From the NCBI RefSeq assembly GCF_000002875.2, contig NC_009419.2, positions 1,894,651 to 1,958,650 of the forward strand: 64,000 bases of DNA. The letters are read 5' to 3'. The stretch comes from Leishmania infantum JPCM5 (lineage: Eukaryota > Euglenozoa > Kinetoplastea > Trypanosomatida > Trypanosomatidae). Both the position numbers and the translations under genes were made by a program. Below the pieces are notes generated by a model. The model was not told the origin of the DNA. It worked only from the letters and a program-made list of their open reading frames with translations, and did no database searches. Positions 19,512 to 30,300 of this stretch are shown here, one piece after another; position 1 is the stretch's first letter, and every line of letters starts with the position of its first letter.

Positions 19512-21707
19512 GGCGCTACATTGATCACGCCACGTGCTAAAGTGTCGATTACGTCGATATCCTCCGCTAAAGATTCTGAAGGTGATTACACTCTCCCTCC
19601 CCCAACACACACACACACACACGCATGCACACAGGGTGGCTCTGTATACATGTGTTCATTTCACTCAGTACTTGATATATAGCGCAGCAGCGTTCTTGAC
19701 AGGCTTTGTTGTAAGCGGCGCATTCGCGGAGATTGCCGGTGCATGTGCTTGCGCTCGCGTACGAAATCGTCAGTGTGTGGCGCGCCGGCCGCCGCCGTGG
19801 CGCTTCCCTCGGCGTCTTCCCATCCCCTGTGTTGTGCTGCACTGATCGGATGATCTTCCTTGTTGTTGTGGCTCCTTGTTACTGTTCTCTCCTCTGTCTC
19901 CGCTTCGCCAGCGGCCCTTAGCATGCGCTGCCTGCGTTTCCCTTTCCATTGTCGTGGACGGGTGTGCTTCTGAGGAGAGTCTATCGGTGCGGTGAGGCAT
20001 ACGGCGAAGGAAAGGGGGAGCAAGCGCATGTAAGTGATCACGATAGGGCGGGCGATAGCTTCGTGCCGCCTCCTTGCTCCCCACGGGTTGCGTACTTCTT
20101 CTATTTCTCTCATTGCTGCATACATGTGGTTGCATGACTCCCATCTCCTTTCCTCCACTACGAGCTGTCGTCGTGGGTGAGCGGAACAGCTTTTTTTGTT
20201 TGCCTTCGTTGTCGATCTTTTTTCGTATCGTCCAACTGCCGCGTAATCCTCCTACTACCTCCAACCTCATCTGCGACATGCTTGTGGGGATAAACACGGC
20301 TTTGCACGGGCAACGTTCAAGTGTTGGAGGTGCCCTCCCCCCCAAAAAAAAAGGCAGCCAAAGAAAATGCTGTTCTTTTTTTTTTGTGCCTCTCCTATGG
20401 TGCAGCTCCCTGCTCGCCTTCGGCATCGGCATCGGCAGCGCCGCTTGTGCGGATACGACAGAGGCCCTCTAAAATGCTGAGAAACATGCGGGCTGGACCT
20501 CTTGTGTCCACCTCGTCATAATCTGAAATGCTCTGATGCCGGCGTGCTCTACGTGCATGGAAGTCAGCCCTTTGCTGCAGCCTGCCCACGATTGCAAAAC
20601 TGTGGTATCCTCGGCTCCCTCCTCCTCTCCTCTACATTATACTCTTTCCCACACACACGCATGTTGGGGTTTTCTGTTCTGTATAATGTGCCGATGCATC
20701 TCCACCTTTCTCCTCCTCGAACCCCTCACCGTCGGTGAATGCTTGCCACCATTTCCTCTTCGAAAGCACAACAATCCATATAACAATCATAACCGCGGCC
20801 ATCAACAACACCAGCGAACCGATCACCTAGAGTGCCATCCGTGTGGGGCCCTTAGCAACGTCTGCGAGTGCCCCCCGCCAATACATCTCCCCACAATTCA
20901 GCAGTCGAGCACGCACCAGCACACATCCACACACACAGACATACACGCACAACGACACACAGACAGACACGCCACCTACGATAGCTCGTTGCCCTTTCCC
21001 GTTTCGAGGCCCTAACGAGCACTGGTTTCAGCGACGAAGCAAGGACCTCCTCCCTCCCTGTTGTTTTGTTCTCGTGCGGCTGCTTGTTTCTTACTTCTGC
21101 CATTGAACTCATTTTGTTTTTGTCTTTGTTTCGTTGTTTGGACAGCTTCCTTTTCTCTCTTTTGGTGCGCGCGCATATGTACGTTTCGGGTTGCCTTATA
21201 TTACACCTCTCGATTTAACTCTGCCGTCTCACGTTCTCCCGCCTTAGCAGTGAGCGCGTGTGCGCCCACTCCGCTTGTGCCCCTCCCCTTTCTTTGTGCG
21301 CCCTTTATTATTCTTCATCTCCCGCTAACTCTCTTTTTCTCTCGCTCTCGCTCTCTCTGTTTGCGTCTTGGGTCTGTGATAACAGTTGTGCTGGCGACGT
21401 GACGTTTTTTTTTTTGATCTTCGACCTGGTTTTTTTTGCCTTATTTAAGCAGTGGTCGTTTCTGTCAGCCCCTTCTCTGTTGTCTTCGCGTCCCGTGGTG
21501 CAGCCCCTCTCGCTGTCTTCTCTTCTGCCCTGCCAGCGCCCTCCTGACCTTGTGAACACACGCACCAATTTCACCTCGGCGAAAACGTCGTGCTCGAGCC
21601 CCCACAGCAGCGCCGCACAGGCGCCGTCATCTTCGCCGGCGGTAACCCCAACTTTCAGCAGTGAGTCATTGCTACGCTCAACGACTCCCTCTCTCGCCGC
21701 GAGTGCA
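19512..21707. other. Intergenic region before IPCS
   Basis: It contains a (CA)n tract at 19606-19622, a purine-rich A9 run at 20344-20352 and long T/C tracts from 21.05 to 21.53 kb. No gene is supported. The IPCS frame stays open upstream to 21258, but that stretch is pyrimidine-rich leader. Confidence 0.7.
21504..21536 (+). promoter_or_regulatory. Putative spliced-leader acceptor of IPCS
   Basis: A C/T-rich tract is followed by CCAG, with AG at 21535-21536, 171 bases before the ATG at 21708. A second candidate AG lies at 21502-21503. Either would exclude part of the upstream open frame from the mRNA. Confidence 0.45.
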
Positions 21708-22865
21708 ATGACGAGTCACGTGACAGTGCACGATGTGGACGGCGATGAAGATATTGAGACCGACCTCGTGCCGTGGTACAAGCAGCCGCTACCCTTGGGT
21801 ACGCAGGTGATGCGGTTCATCCTTTTGCTGCTGCTCACGGTGATGTTCCTCGGCGTGGCTATTCTCGTCGCGAACGCACGTATGCCGGACCCCAAGAAGG
21901 TGCGCCCGCTGCCCGATCTGCTTCTCGAGTGGATTCCGAAGGTGACGCTTGTCGAGAATGGCAGCAACGTCATCATCTTTCTGCTGAACGCTACGACGGT
22001 GGTGGTGGGCTTCAAGGTCTTTTTGCTGGAGCGACACATGAATGGACTGCCCAGCGTTACCTTCTTGGTGGGTATCCCGAAGATCGGCTCCTTTCTAAAC
22101 CGCATCGCGTTTGGAGTTGTCGACTCGGGGCGGCGTCCCTTCCCGCTGAAGAATGTCTTCCCAATTATGACAATTCGCTTCCTGACGTCGTACGCCGTGG
22201 TGATGGTGTTCCGCACATTTGTAATCATGGGGACGTCGTACCCGGCAACCGACAACCACTGTCAGAATCCGCAAGTGATCGAGCACCCAGTACTCAACGT
22301 TATCCTTACCCTCGTCACACTAAGCAGTGGTGCGATCCACTGCGGCGATCTGATGTTCAGCGGGCACACGATGATCCTCAGCCTCGCCTTCATTCTAGCG
22401 TGGGACTACAGCCCTTTTCTGCACCCGTGGGCGGTGCGTGTGTGGGTGTCCGCGCTTCTGCCCATCAGCTATTACTGTATCCTTGCCTCTCGCTCCCACT
22501 ACACGGATGACATCCTGGTGGCGATGTACGTGATGATCGCGACGTATAAGCTCATCGATCATGCAGAGACTGGCGCGCCGTGGCAGATGCAGCTGCTGAT
22601 TCGCTGGATGCCATGGCCAGGCGCCAACGCGATCGAGGAGAAATGGGCGGCTGAAGAGGTTGTAGTTGTTGTTCAAACGCCTGCAGAAGACTCGACTGAT
22701 GCGTCGGCGGCTGTGCCTGAGCACGAAAACCCCATCAAGGAGACGCTTCCTGCGCAAACGGCAACGGGCGGTTCTAGTAGTAGCGGTACACCCCTGTTGA
22801 GGATGCACGACTCACCAACCATCGAACATCTGCACTCTGGTGTGCGCGAGACGACACAAGGGTGA
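21708..22865 (+). CDS. IPCS: Inositol phosphorylceramide synthase (sphingolipid synthase)
   Basis: The protein has 385 residues. The enzyme moves phosphoinositol from phosphatidylinositol to ceramide in the Golgi and releases diacylglycerol. It makes the main Leishmania sphingolipid, which mammals lack. Six hydrophobic segments are visible, beginning at 36-56. The active-site motifs are CGDLMFSGHT (212-221) and SRSHYTDDI (261-269). Counting from this ATG gives H220, H264 and D268, the triad numbering published for the Leishmania enzyme, which confirms the start. The C-terminal cytosolic tail (about 295-385) is Glu/Ser/Thr-rich and longer than I recall for L. major, so a lineage-specific extension is possible. 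The frame is open for 150 codons upstream, but the translation there is low complexity. The family is SMS/PAP2-like. Confidence 0.95.
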   Translation: MTSHVTVHDVDGDEDIETDLVPWYKQPLPLGTQVMRFILLLLLTVMFLGVAILVANARMPDPKKVRPLPDLLLEWIPKVTLVENGSNVIIFLLNATTVVVGFKVFLLERHMNGLPSVTFLVGIPKIGSFLNRIAFGVVDSGRRPFPLKNVFPIMTIRFLTSYAVVMVFRTFVIMGTSYPATDNHCQNPQVIEHPVLNVILTLVTLSSGAIHCGDLMFSGHTMILSLAFILAWDYSPFLHPWAVRVWVSALLPISYYCILASRSHYTDDILVAMYVMIATYKLIDHAETGAPWQMQLLIRWMPWPGANAIEEKWAAEEVVVVVQTPAEDSTDASAAVPEHENPIKETLPAQTATGGSSSSGTPLLRMHDSPTIEHLHSGVRETTQG

Positions 22866-23769
22866 CACAGGACCTCGTCGCCCTATGCACGGTGCCGCTC
22901 TCCCGTCATTTGTTGATCTGTGCTTGCAAAGGTCGGTGAAAGACTGTGCACAGCTCGATGGCTCTGATGCTCACGGCGGCGAATGTACACGAGGCCTAAC
23001 CTAAGCACCGGCTCTTGAGTTTCTTTGTTGTGTTGCGCGCAGAAGTTTATTTCCCATTGACACCGCCGCCTTCCCTCTCTCTCCCTTTTCCATGCGCATG
23101 CGTATTTTTCTGTGTCGTCTGAGCGGATCTTTGCCTTCTTTTGTTTCTATGTTTATTTTTCGTTGTTTGATGCTTTTGTTTTTGTTCTTCTTCGTTGTTC
23201 CCGCTGTTGATGTTTTTGCACTATTCCACCCGGGACCCCTCGATTCTCTGCTGCTCTAGCCGTTCCACAAGTGCCACGCGACTGCTAGAGGCGCCTCAGA
23301 GAGAGAGAGAGTGAGGGATTTGGGCACCTCGAAGGCACACCTGCATGTATTTAGGTGTATCTGTGTACCGACGTGGAGCGCCGGTGTGAAGCAGGTCGTG
23401 CTGAATTGCAATAAAAAAGAAACGGCAGTAAAAGTAGAAGCTCGTAATCTTTATTTGTGACTGCTGGCTGGTACCTCTCAACCGACAAAGGAAATGCCCT
23501 ATGCAGCGACAGACTATCCCTGACATACGCATGGACCTGAGTGAGCCGTGTTGCCCATGCTTTCTCTCTATTCCCTTTCCTCAATGAATTTCCAGATTGG
23601 CATGGCACAGAGGGACAGATAACTCTCCTTCCTTTTCGGTGAATTCGAATGAAATCCTTTTCTGTGCCTGAATAAGGGGGATGTTTTCTTAACCATCTTG
23701 CTCCAAAACCAAAAATTCAGCAGACATACCCATGCACGACTGCAGCTTACCTGCCGCTGTGGCACTGCT
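22866..23769. other. IPCS 3' flank, no gene seen
   Basis: T-rich 3' UTR-type DNA that becomes mixed after 23.28 kb. A short GA repeat lies near 23300. No open frame is convincing. Confidence 0.7.
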
Positions 23770-24639
23770 GCCAAATTCTGGCCGTCTACGGCGGTTCGTC
23801 CTACACCGTTCCTTCTGCGCATGTGCGATGCGCGGCCGGCGCCGGGCGGAGGCGGTGTCGCCCGCTGTGCGGGTAACAGGGGGTGTTACTCTGGCGTCCG
23901 ATGCCGGTGGCCAGGTCCGTAATCTATGCCGTTGGCCTCGGCTCCTCTGACAATGTCCATCTTGCAAGCTTGCGAACTTCCCCGATATGTTTCAATCGGC
24001 AACGATCAAAGGCAATTCACGGTGAGAGGCGCACGCGACGGGCTGGCAGCGCCAGAATATGTGCCCAGAGGCGTCGCCGCATGCCAACCTCCGCCCTTGT
24101 ACGGGCCGCGCCGAGTGCCGTGAGAAGGGGGAGCGAGCCCGCAGCCACAGCAGCAACCACACTTGTGCTCCTGTCTGTCAGCCCATCTAGCGGTCGATGC
24201 AGCGGGCCAGGCTCCAGGCCCACTGCTTCACACTCAGCGCGGGAGCTGCAAGCGAGGAGGAGGGGGGAGACACAGCCTCCAATCACCGCACCTATGGGGT
24301 GTATGACCTCTTACGAAGCATCGCAGTCGCTCCTGATTTTTGTGTTTGCCTACACCGCGCCATTCACCCAGAGCGGAGAAAAGGAGGCTCGAAAAAGTGT
24401 GAGAGTTGCTGCCTGCGCGCCGCTGTTTTTTCCTCGGCCGGGGTGCTTTCCTGCAGCCCGCCAGGGAGTGACGTGCTGAAGTGCACGAGAATGCCGCACA
24501 TGTGGGAAGTGCGTGCGCGCGGAGCCCCGAAGCGGTCGATGCCCGCATACACGCGTGCGAGCCGCCACTGTGCTTGGGCAACACCTTCATTCGGCGCGTA
24601 CGCCCCCGGCGCCAAATACGCACGGCGGCCTCTCCGAGC
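23770..24639 (+). mobile_element. Left, diverged part of repeat copy A (retroposon-derived)
   Basis: GC-rich, stop-interrupted DNA. Its first 80 bases (about 23,775-23,850) resemble the left end of copy C: both share a GTCCTAC...CGCATGTGCG pattern and then CGCGGCCGGCGCCGGG. The following roughly 790 bases are absent from copies B and C. An 18-base stretch at 23868-23885 matches 38723-38740 with one difference. No intact protein is encoded. Most likely this is a decayed non-LTR retrotransposon. Confidence 0.5.
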
Positions 24640-25925
24640 GGGTCTCGGCCGTCTGCGCGCCATTCGCCTACCCACGGTGGCCGCGGCCGCTTTGGGCACG
24701 AAGGTGGTGTCAACGGCCCCCCTGCCGTTGGCGCTGGCACCGTCCCGCCGCGCGGCGGCACCGCAAAGCAGCCGCGGTGCGAGCAGCGCCACGCCGAAAG
24801 GGCAGAGCAGACCCTCTGACGGACCCCGCTCGCGCGAGCACACCGCCCTACGCCTGGCAAGCCGAGCCCTGGCTACTTTGATGGCTCCTGCAACGTGTCG
24901 GCCAGTGTCGCGCATGGGTTGGAGGTCTACGCCGGGAAGGCGGAAGGGGCAGCGATCCTCCTCCGGGCACGCGCGTGCAACGAGCCGTGTCCCTCCCGGA
25001 AATGGACAGTGAGCTTGGCCGCGTCGTGAACAGTTCGCACTGTGGTGGCGGCGGCCCAGTCGTAGATGGACTCGTGGAGCACCAGCGCAACGCCCCCGAC
25101 TGTCCGTTTGTGGTGTGCTGCATCGAGGTGTCCGTATCGCTTGCGCAGATCAAGTATTTGTTGTCGCGCCCATCCAGCAGAGTAGCTCAAGTCTGGTTTA
25201 GTCGTTCTGTTTGTTACCGCACTGGGTTGTACGATTCGGGAGCCGTTCTAGGAGCGTGAGGACCGGATGCAACATCGCTGGGTATCTGAACGAGAACTTC
25301 CCGTGTTACCAGGACGGTCGTAGGTACGTAGTCGGGCCTGAGGGGTGCATCCGTCTAGGAGGGTCATCTCAGCAAAGCCACACCGTCACTCCTGCAACCT
25401 CGTCCTGGAGAACAGAGGAGGGCCTATTGCCTATACGTGCATCCTCGTGCATGAGCAGGGAGAGGCCGCGGTCGTGCTTCTTTTCCCTCGCTACATGGGA
25501 ATGCTGAAACGCCGAGAAATGGCGTGCCGCACAGGCCTGTTGGGGTGTGTATGGAGTGCATCTCCAGCAGAATGCAGACTTGTATCGGGGGTGCACCAGG
25601 AAACGGGGCTAAGGACCCGCGCCAGCGTAGCCCAGCACAATCTACCTGCATTGCATAGAGGGCGCAGTAGGTGGGAAATCACTCTCGACACCACTACAAC
25701 GCACCAAAAGCTAACAAAGAGCAGGTGGATGCGCACGCTTGTTGGATTGCCGAGACGATCTGTGGTGAGCTGTGGCACACCTGTGATTATGGCTGCGTGC
25801 CTCTTTAGGCACAGCGCCAGCCCAAGCCTGTCTGCTGGCACAAAGAGTCCAGAACCGTACTCAACGGCAGCCTGCAGGCTCTTGGCTTCCCCAGAAAGAG
25901 AGGGCAGTAGACCCTGAAGTGCCAC
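24640..25925 (+). mobile_element. Repeat copy A, core (degenerate retroposon)
   Basis: This is nearly identical to copy C (43663-44949). I count about nine differences over 1,286 bases, one a single-G indel. Frames on both strands are broken by stops. On the plus strand the stretch with AAILLRGTRVQRAVSLP vaguely recalls a LINE RNase H domain, and the opposite strand contains GGVALVLHESI. Neither is enough to assign a domain. By context (ingi/L1Tc-like remnant next to copy B) it is best called a degenerate ingi-related element. Confidence 0.65.
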
Positions 25926-26532
25926 AAACTGTGGTGTGCCCGGCCGGCATCAGGGAAAGGAACACCCCGCGACTCGTAGAAGTCTTTCAGCAGCCTCACA
26001 TCTCGTTCAATGCTCTCTCGCTTTTTGTTTCGCTCTCGTGATTTCACCGTTTTTCTGTCATCTTGTTTTTCCTTGGCGGTTCCTTTCTGTGAATGGTCAC
26101 ACCCGTTGCCGTGCGTGCATCGCCTCCATTTCGTCTATTGCGCACCGCTTTCATTTTTGCTTCTCTCGCACCAACACGACCGATCCTGTACACACACGCA
26201 CACACTTACATTCACACGCACACATACACGCAACACTCACGCGCATCTCTCCTCCCTCCTTATACTCCAGTAGTAAACGGCTCCCACTCATTCTCTCCCG
26301 TCTCGCAATCGCCACCACATCCTTGTTTTTTTCGTGCGCAACAACAGACTCGTCATCCACACGGCTGTCCATTCACGAAATACAACAGAAATAAAGCAAC
26401 AACGCATTGAAGTATCTTCTACCCACACCCCCTCCCTCCCTCCCTACGCGTACTCCATCAAACCCTCAACAGCTTGCTTTCTTACCTTTTTGCCACCCTC
26501 ACCTGCTACACGCTCACGAAACGCGCACTACC
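25926..26532. other. Leader of the PSP1-domain gene
   Basis: After the repeat ends, the plus strand turns T/C-rich, with CA-rich stretches near 26.2 kb. It holds the acceptor for the next gene and no coding region. Confidence 0.7.
26425..26473 (+). promoter_or_regulatory. Putative spliced-leader acceptor
   Basis: A CCCTCCCTCCCT-type pyrimidine tract is followed by CAACAG, with AG at 26472-26473. There is no further AG up to the ATG at 26533, giving a 60-base 5' UTR. Confidence 0.6.
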
Positions 26533-27375
26533 ATGATGTCTGCCACCTCTTCTCAACTTTCCGTCTCGTGCGTAAAGAAGAGGGTGAAGGTGTACCGCCA
26601 CGAACCCTATGCGGCGAGCCTCATCACCCCTGCTTCCCCTGCGGAGGCGGCTCTGGTGTGCTGCCACCAGCGTAGCCCGAAATCCCCTGCTAGCTCTTAC
26701 GCCACGTCGTCGCCTGCTCGCTCGATCCTCGACGCGGCCCTGCCCAGCGCACAGGTTGCCGCCTACCCGTCTCACCACGCCGCTGCCAGCTTAGCCCTGC
26801 CAATGCCCATGGCGCACCCCGCACACACGGCCGTGTGGGTCGCCTTCAAGTACGGCCGCAAGCCCTTCGTGGCCGCCTTCCAGGTGTGCATTGGTGAGAT
26901 GGTCATCGTGGAGGGTGACCGCGGCATCGACCTTGGCATTGTCGACGACGCGTGCACGACGCCTCTTCCCGAGAAGGTGCTGTTTATTCTCCGTCGCGCC
27001 ACCGCTGAGGACATGACGCAGCATCACAGGCGCACCGTGAAAGAGCAGGAGGCGCTGCAGACGATGCGCTCGTTGGCGACGCAGGTGCACTGCCCCACCC
27101 ACGTGGAGGATGCCATGTTTCAGCTGGACGGCAAGAAGATCACCGTCATCATTTCACGCGCCTCGCGCTCCTTCGTGGACTTCCGCCGTCTGCAGCGTTC
27201 CCTCTTCGACGTGTACCGCTGCCGAATCTGGTTTGCCTACCTCGACGAGATCCAGGAGACGATGAGCACCGAGGTCACCCGACCTCTGCGCCGCGGACAG
27301 CGCCGCTGCTCGTCATCGAATGAAGCGAGAGACAAAAAGATACTTCCGACGGCGTCGTGCACAGCGGCAGTGTAA
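26533..27375 (+). CDS. PSP1 C-terminal-domain protein
   Basis: The protein has 280 residues when started at the ATG at 26533; a second ATG follows immediately. Residues 1-98 are Ser/Ala/Pro-rich and probably disordered. Residues about 99-245 match the PSP1 C-terminal conserved region, the fold of bacterial YaaT and yeast Psp1: VEGDRGIDLGIV at 126-137, paired Arg/Glu-rich helices at 160-180 and VDFRRLQRSLFDVYRCRIWF at 215-234. Trypanosomatids have several PSP1 proteins, and some associate with RNA-regulatory complexes; the role of this one is unknown. A basic, Ser-rich tail ends the protein. The frame extends upstream to 26407 only through non-AUG pyrimidine-rich leader. This is the last plus-strand gene before the convergent strand switch. 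Confidence 0.85.
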   Translation: MMSATSSQLSVSCVKKRVKVYRHEPYAASLITPASPAEAALVCCHQRSPKSPASSYATSSPARSILDAALPSAQVAAYPSHHAAASLALPMPMAHPAHTAVWVAFKYGRKPFVAAFQVCIGEMVIVEGDRGIDLGIVDDACTTPLPEKVLFILRRATAEDMTQHHRRTVKEQEALQTMRSLATQVHCPTHVEDAMFQLDGKKITVIISRASRSFVDFRRLQRSLFDVYRCRIWFAYLDEIQETMSTEVTRPLRRGQRRCSSSNEARDKKILPTASCTAAV

Positions 27376-30300
27376 GGGAAATCGAAGGCATAACCGAAAA
27401 AAGAGACTTCGAACCTCACGCTTCCGGCTGGAGCGAATGAGCACAAACCAACAACGACTCGAGGGCCTCTCCGTAAGAGAGAAAGGGGAGAGAGTTGCAC
27501 ACACAAACACACACGTTTCCCACATGGAAATCACGGCCCACTTGAAGGAACAACAAAACAAAAAAAAAACGATCTCGTTTGCACGCGCTGGCCTGCCGAA
27601 GTATGCAGGCTCGAGAGGGAAGGCAGAAGAAGCTCATTGCGTGGTGCACAGTAGCGGCACAAGCACCCACGCATGATTGCGTAGAAAGAGGAATAAAATG
27701 CATGTGGGCTTACTCGTATGCGCAGTTCTTTTCTTTTGCCCTGGTCTTTCACCTGCACTGCTGTCTCAAAGCCGCGTCTGTGTGTCCTCTCCTGCTCGTT
27801 TCACTTCAGTGGAGCTGGTGGGGCGTACGCGTGAGCGTGAGCGCGTGCGTGTCTCCGTGATTTGATGGTGTCTTCTTTCGCTCTATTCTTTGTTGACCCC
27901 GTTGACACCTTGTCATCACTTCGAAGCCGTATCTGTGCATATTTGCATGCGCGTCTTTCTTTTACTTGCTTCGAGGTACCTTGTCACCGTTTTCTTTTTC
28001 TTTCAGCCTTTCCAGGACTTCTTGGCTTCCCTACACTTTCTCTCCACGCGCGCTGCCCCTACTCGTGTTGGCAAGCGTTCTCTTTTACTCGTGCTCGCTG
28101 TCTTTCTCCTCGTTGAAAGTGGTCGAAGAGGAGCGGCAGATACAAGCATTTCTGCGCAAGCTTTTTTTCCCGGCTTCTCTCCCTCTCCCTCTCCCTTTGT
28201 TTCCTAGAATGTCTGCTGTATTTGTCTCGCTTTCTTTTCTTTTAAAAACATTTTCCGCGTTTCGCTTTTCTTTCGTCTTTCTTCAAAAAAAAAAAGATGG
28301 CTGAAGCAACGATCGTTTCACTGGATGGCGTTGCTGTAGTTGTTGGTCTCCTTCTCTCCCCCTCACCTCTTATATATTATCTCGCGTTCGCGTCTGTGTT
28401 CGTGTCGTCCGGCGCTTCATCATTTTTCTTTTTGTTTCCTTCTCGTGTTTTTTATTTATTTGTCGACTGGCGTCCTCGCTGCGCGCTGCGCTGTCGCCAT
28501 CACCTCTCTTCAGCCACGGTCGCATCCTCTCTCTCTCTGCAGGACTCGTCGCTTTCCGTCCTCCGCCCCCCCCCCTCCCCCCACCCCCCGCATAAATACA
28601 TCGAGTGCACTTTCAGCCTTTTTGTTCTACAGAGAGGCCATGCGTGTGCGATACGGGCACGGCGTATGGGGCAGAGGTTGAAGAGGTACGCGTCGGAAGA
28701 GAGAGGAGGAGAGAAGGAACCTCGCTGTCCCTTCTCTGTGGTGTGTTCGTTGCCCGTCCGCCGTGAACGCTCTTTGCGAGTGAGGGTGTCGGATCGACTT
28801 TGCTGGGTTCTTACAGTTAACAAGCGTGATGGGTGACGTACTGCATGGTACTCGTTCTGTTTTCGCTCCTCTGTGCGCACGCATACACCAACACTCGCAT
28901 TATTCACGCGTTGTCTCCGCGCCGCTGCCGCCCTCCCTACTCGGCGCCCTCACAAGCAAAGGACTAGACATGTATGCTTCAGGCGGTGTGCACTGTCTCC
29001 GAGCTAGTGTGTCTGTGTGCCTTCACGAGCGCGTGCGTGTGGGTTTCCGTGCATGCCTCGCTGTGTGCCGTTTTCTATATATATATATATATATTACCGA
29101 CAAACATGGAAGGCAAATTGTGGTCTTGCTTCACATCACGAATGGGCGTGAGCCTCTTCTGTGAGGGGTGACAAACATCCCGTGATGCCGCTCATCTCCT
29201 CTTGCGGGCTTATTTTTTGCAGTTTCTCAGTGTAGTTGTTGTATCAGCCGATATTGCGTGTGTGCAAGTGCGCGCCACGCATCGTCATCGAGGCATCTTT
29301 GCGTCGGCGCGTGGCTCTCAACACCTGATCTTGATGCCGATGCGCCAATACGACGGAGGAGAAAGCCGCCGGGCTGTGAGGAGGTGTATCACGAATTGAA
29401 GATGTGCCAAAAAAGAAAACGGCGGCACACCTTCTCTGCCTGTGCAAAGTAGCGACAGTACCCGCGCACCCGTGTTCGAAAACACACTCGTGCGCATGCA
29501 TCTGTTTGTGCGTATCGGTGCATCTTTTTCTTTATCTAACCTGTTTGTTTTCCTCCGACTTAAGCGGCCTGCACCTCACATTTCTATGTGACGGTGTAGA
29601 CGAACGTGCTGAAGTACCCCACCTCCCGTCCTTTCGTTTTTTTTTTAATCTGACCCTCTACTGCGACTTCAGTTGCCAGGTGCATGCTCGCTGCCTTAAT
29701 TTGAAAGCGCACGCACCCTTCTCATTCTTCTGTGTCCTTCTCTTCACGACTTACACACATAGTATGCATTTGTTTTCTTCGAACTTCACACGTTTTTTTT
29801 TTCGTTTCTCTTCCGGACATCGCACGACCATGAACGAAAGCGAACACCGAAGCCACGACGGACTAGGGCGATCTTCTTTGCTTCCGCCTTTTCTTTCGCT
29901 CTCCTTTCCACCCCCGCCCGCTTTCTTCCGTCGATGTGCCCTCCTCATTTTGTGTCGACTGTGTGTGACTCGTTTTTTGTTTTGTTTCGAATGTGCCTCG
30001 AGTCTCCCCCTCGCGATTTGTTTGTTTTTTCGGTTTTCCGCACGCGTCTCGTGTTCTCTCTTGTGCCATATTCCTTTCCGTTTTCTTTTTTCTTTGCTCT
30101 CCGGTCCCGCGCGCGCCACGTGGAAACCGCCGACGTCTTTCCCCATGAAGATGGGCAAGACGTAAACTCACACACACGCGCACGCATGCTCATGCACACA
30201 CCAAGCGCCTTTGTTTAAAAGCGAAGGCAACCATTGCCGCGCCGGCACAACTGCACAAAGGCAGGCAAGAACAGCGGTGTCTTCGCTTGGGGTTTTGTTT

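Noticed and set aside
28297..28836. Plus-strand frame of 179 codons after a T/A tract
   Set aside because: Composition changes along the frame with the local DNA, no domain is seen, and it lies in gene-poor strand-switch DNA.
29404..30165. Plus-strand frame of 253 codons
   Set aside because: A Phe/Leu/Ser-rich translation of T/C-rich DNA with no motif. The internal ATG at 29830 also gives low complexity.
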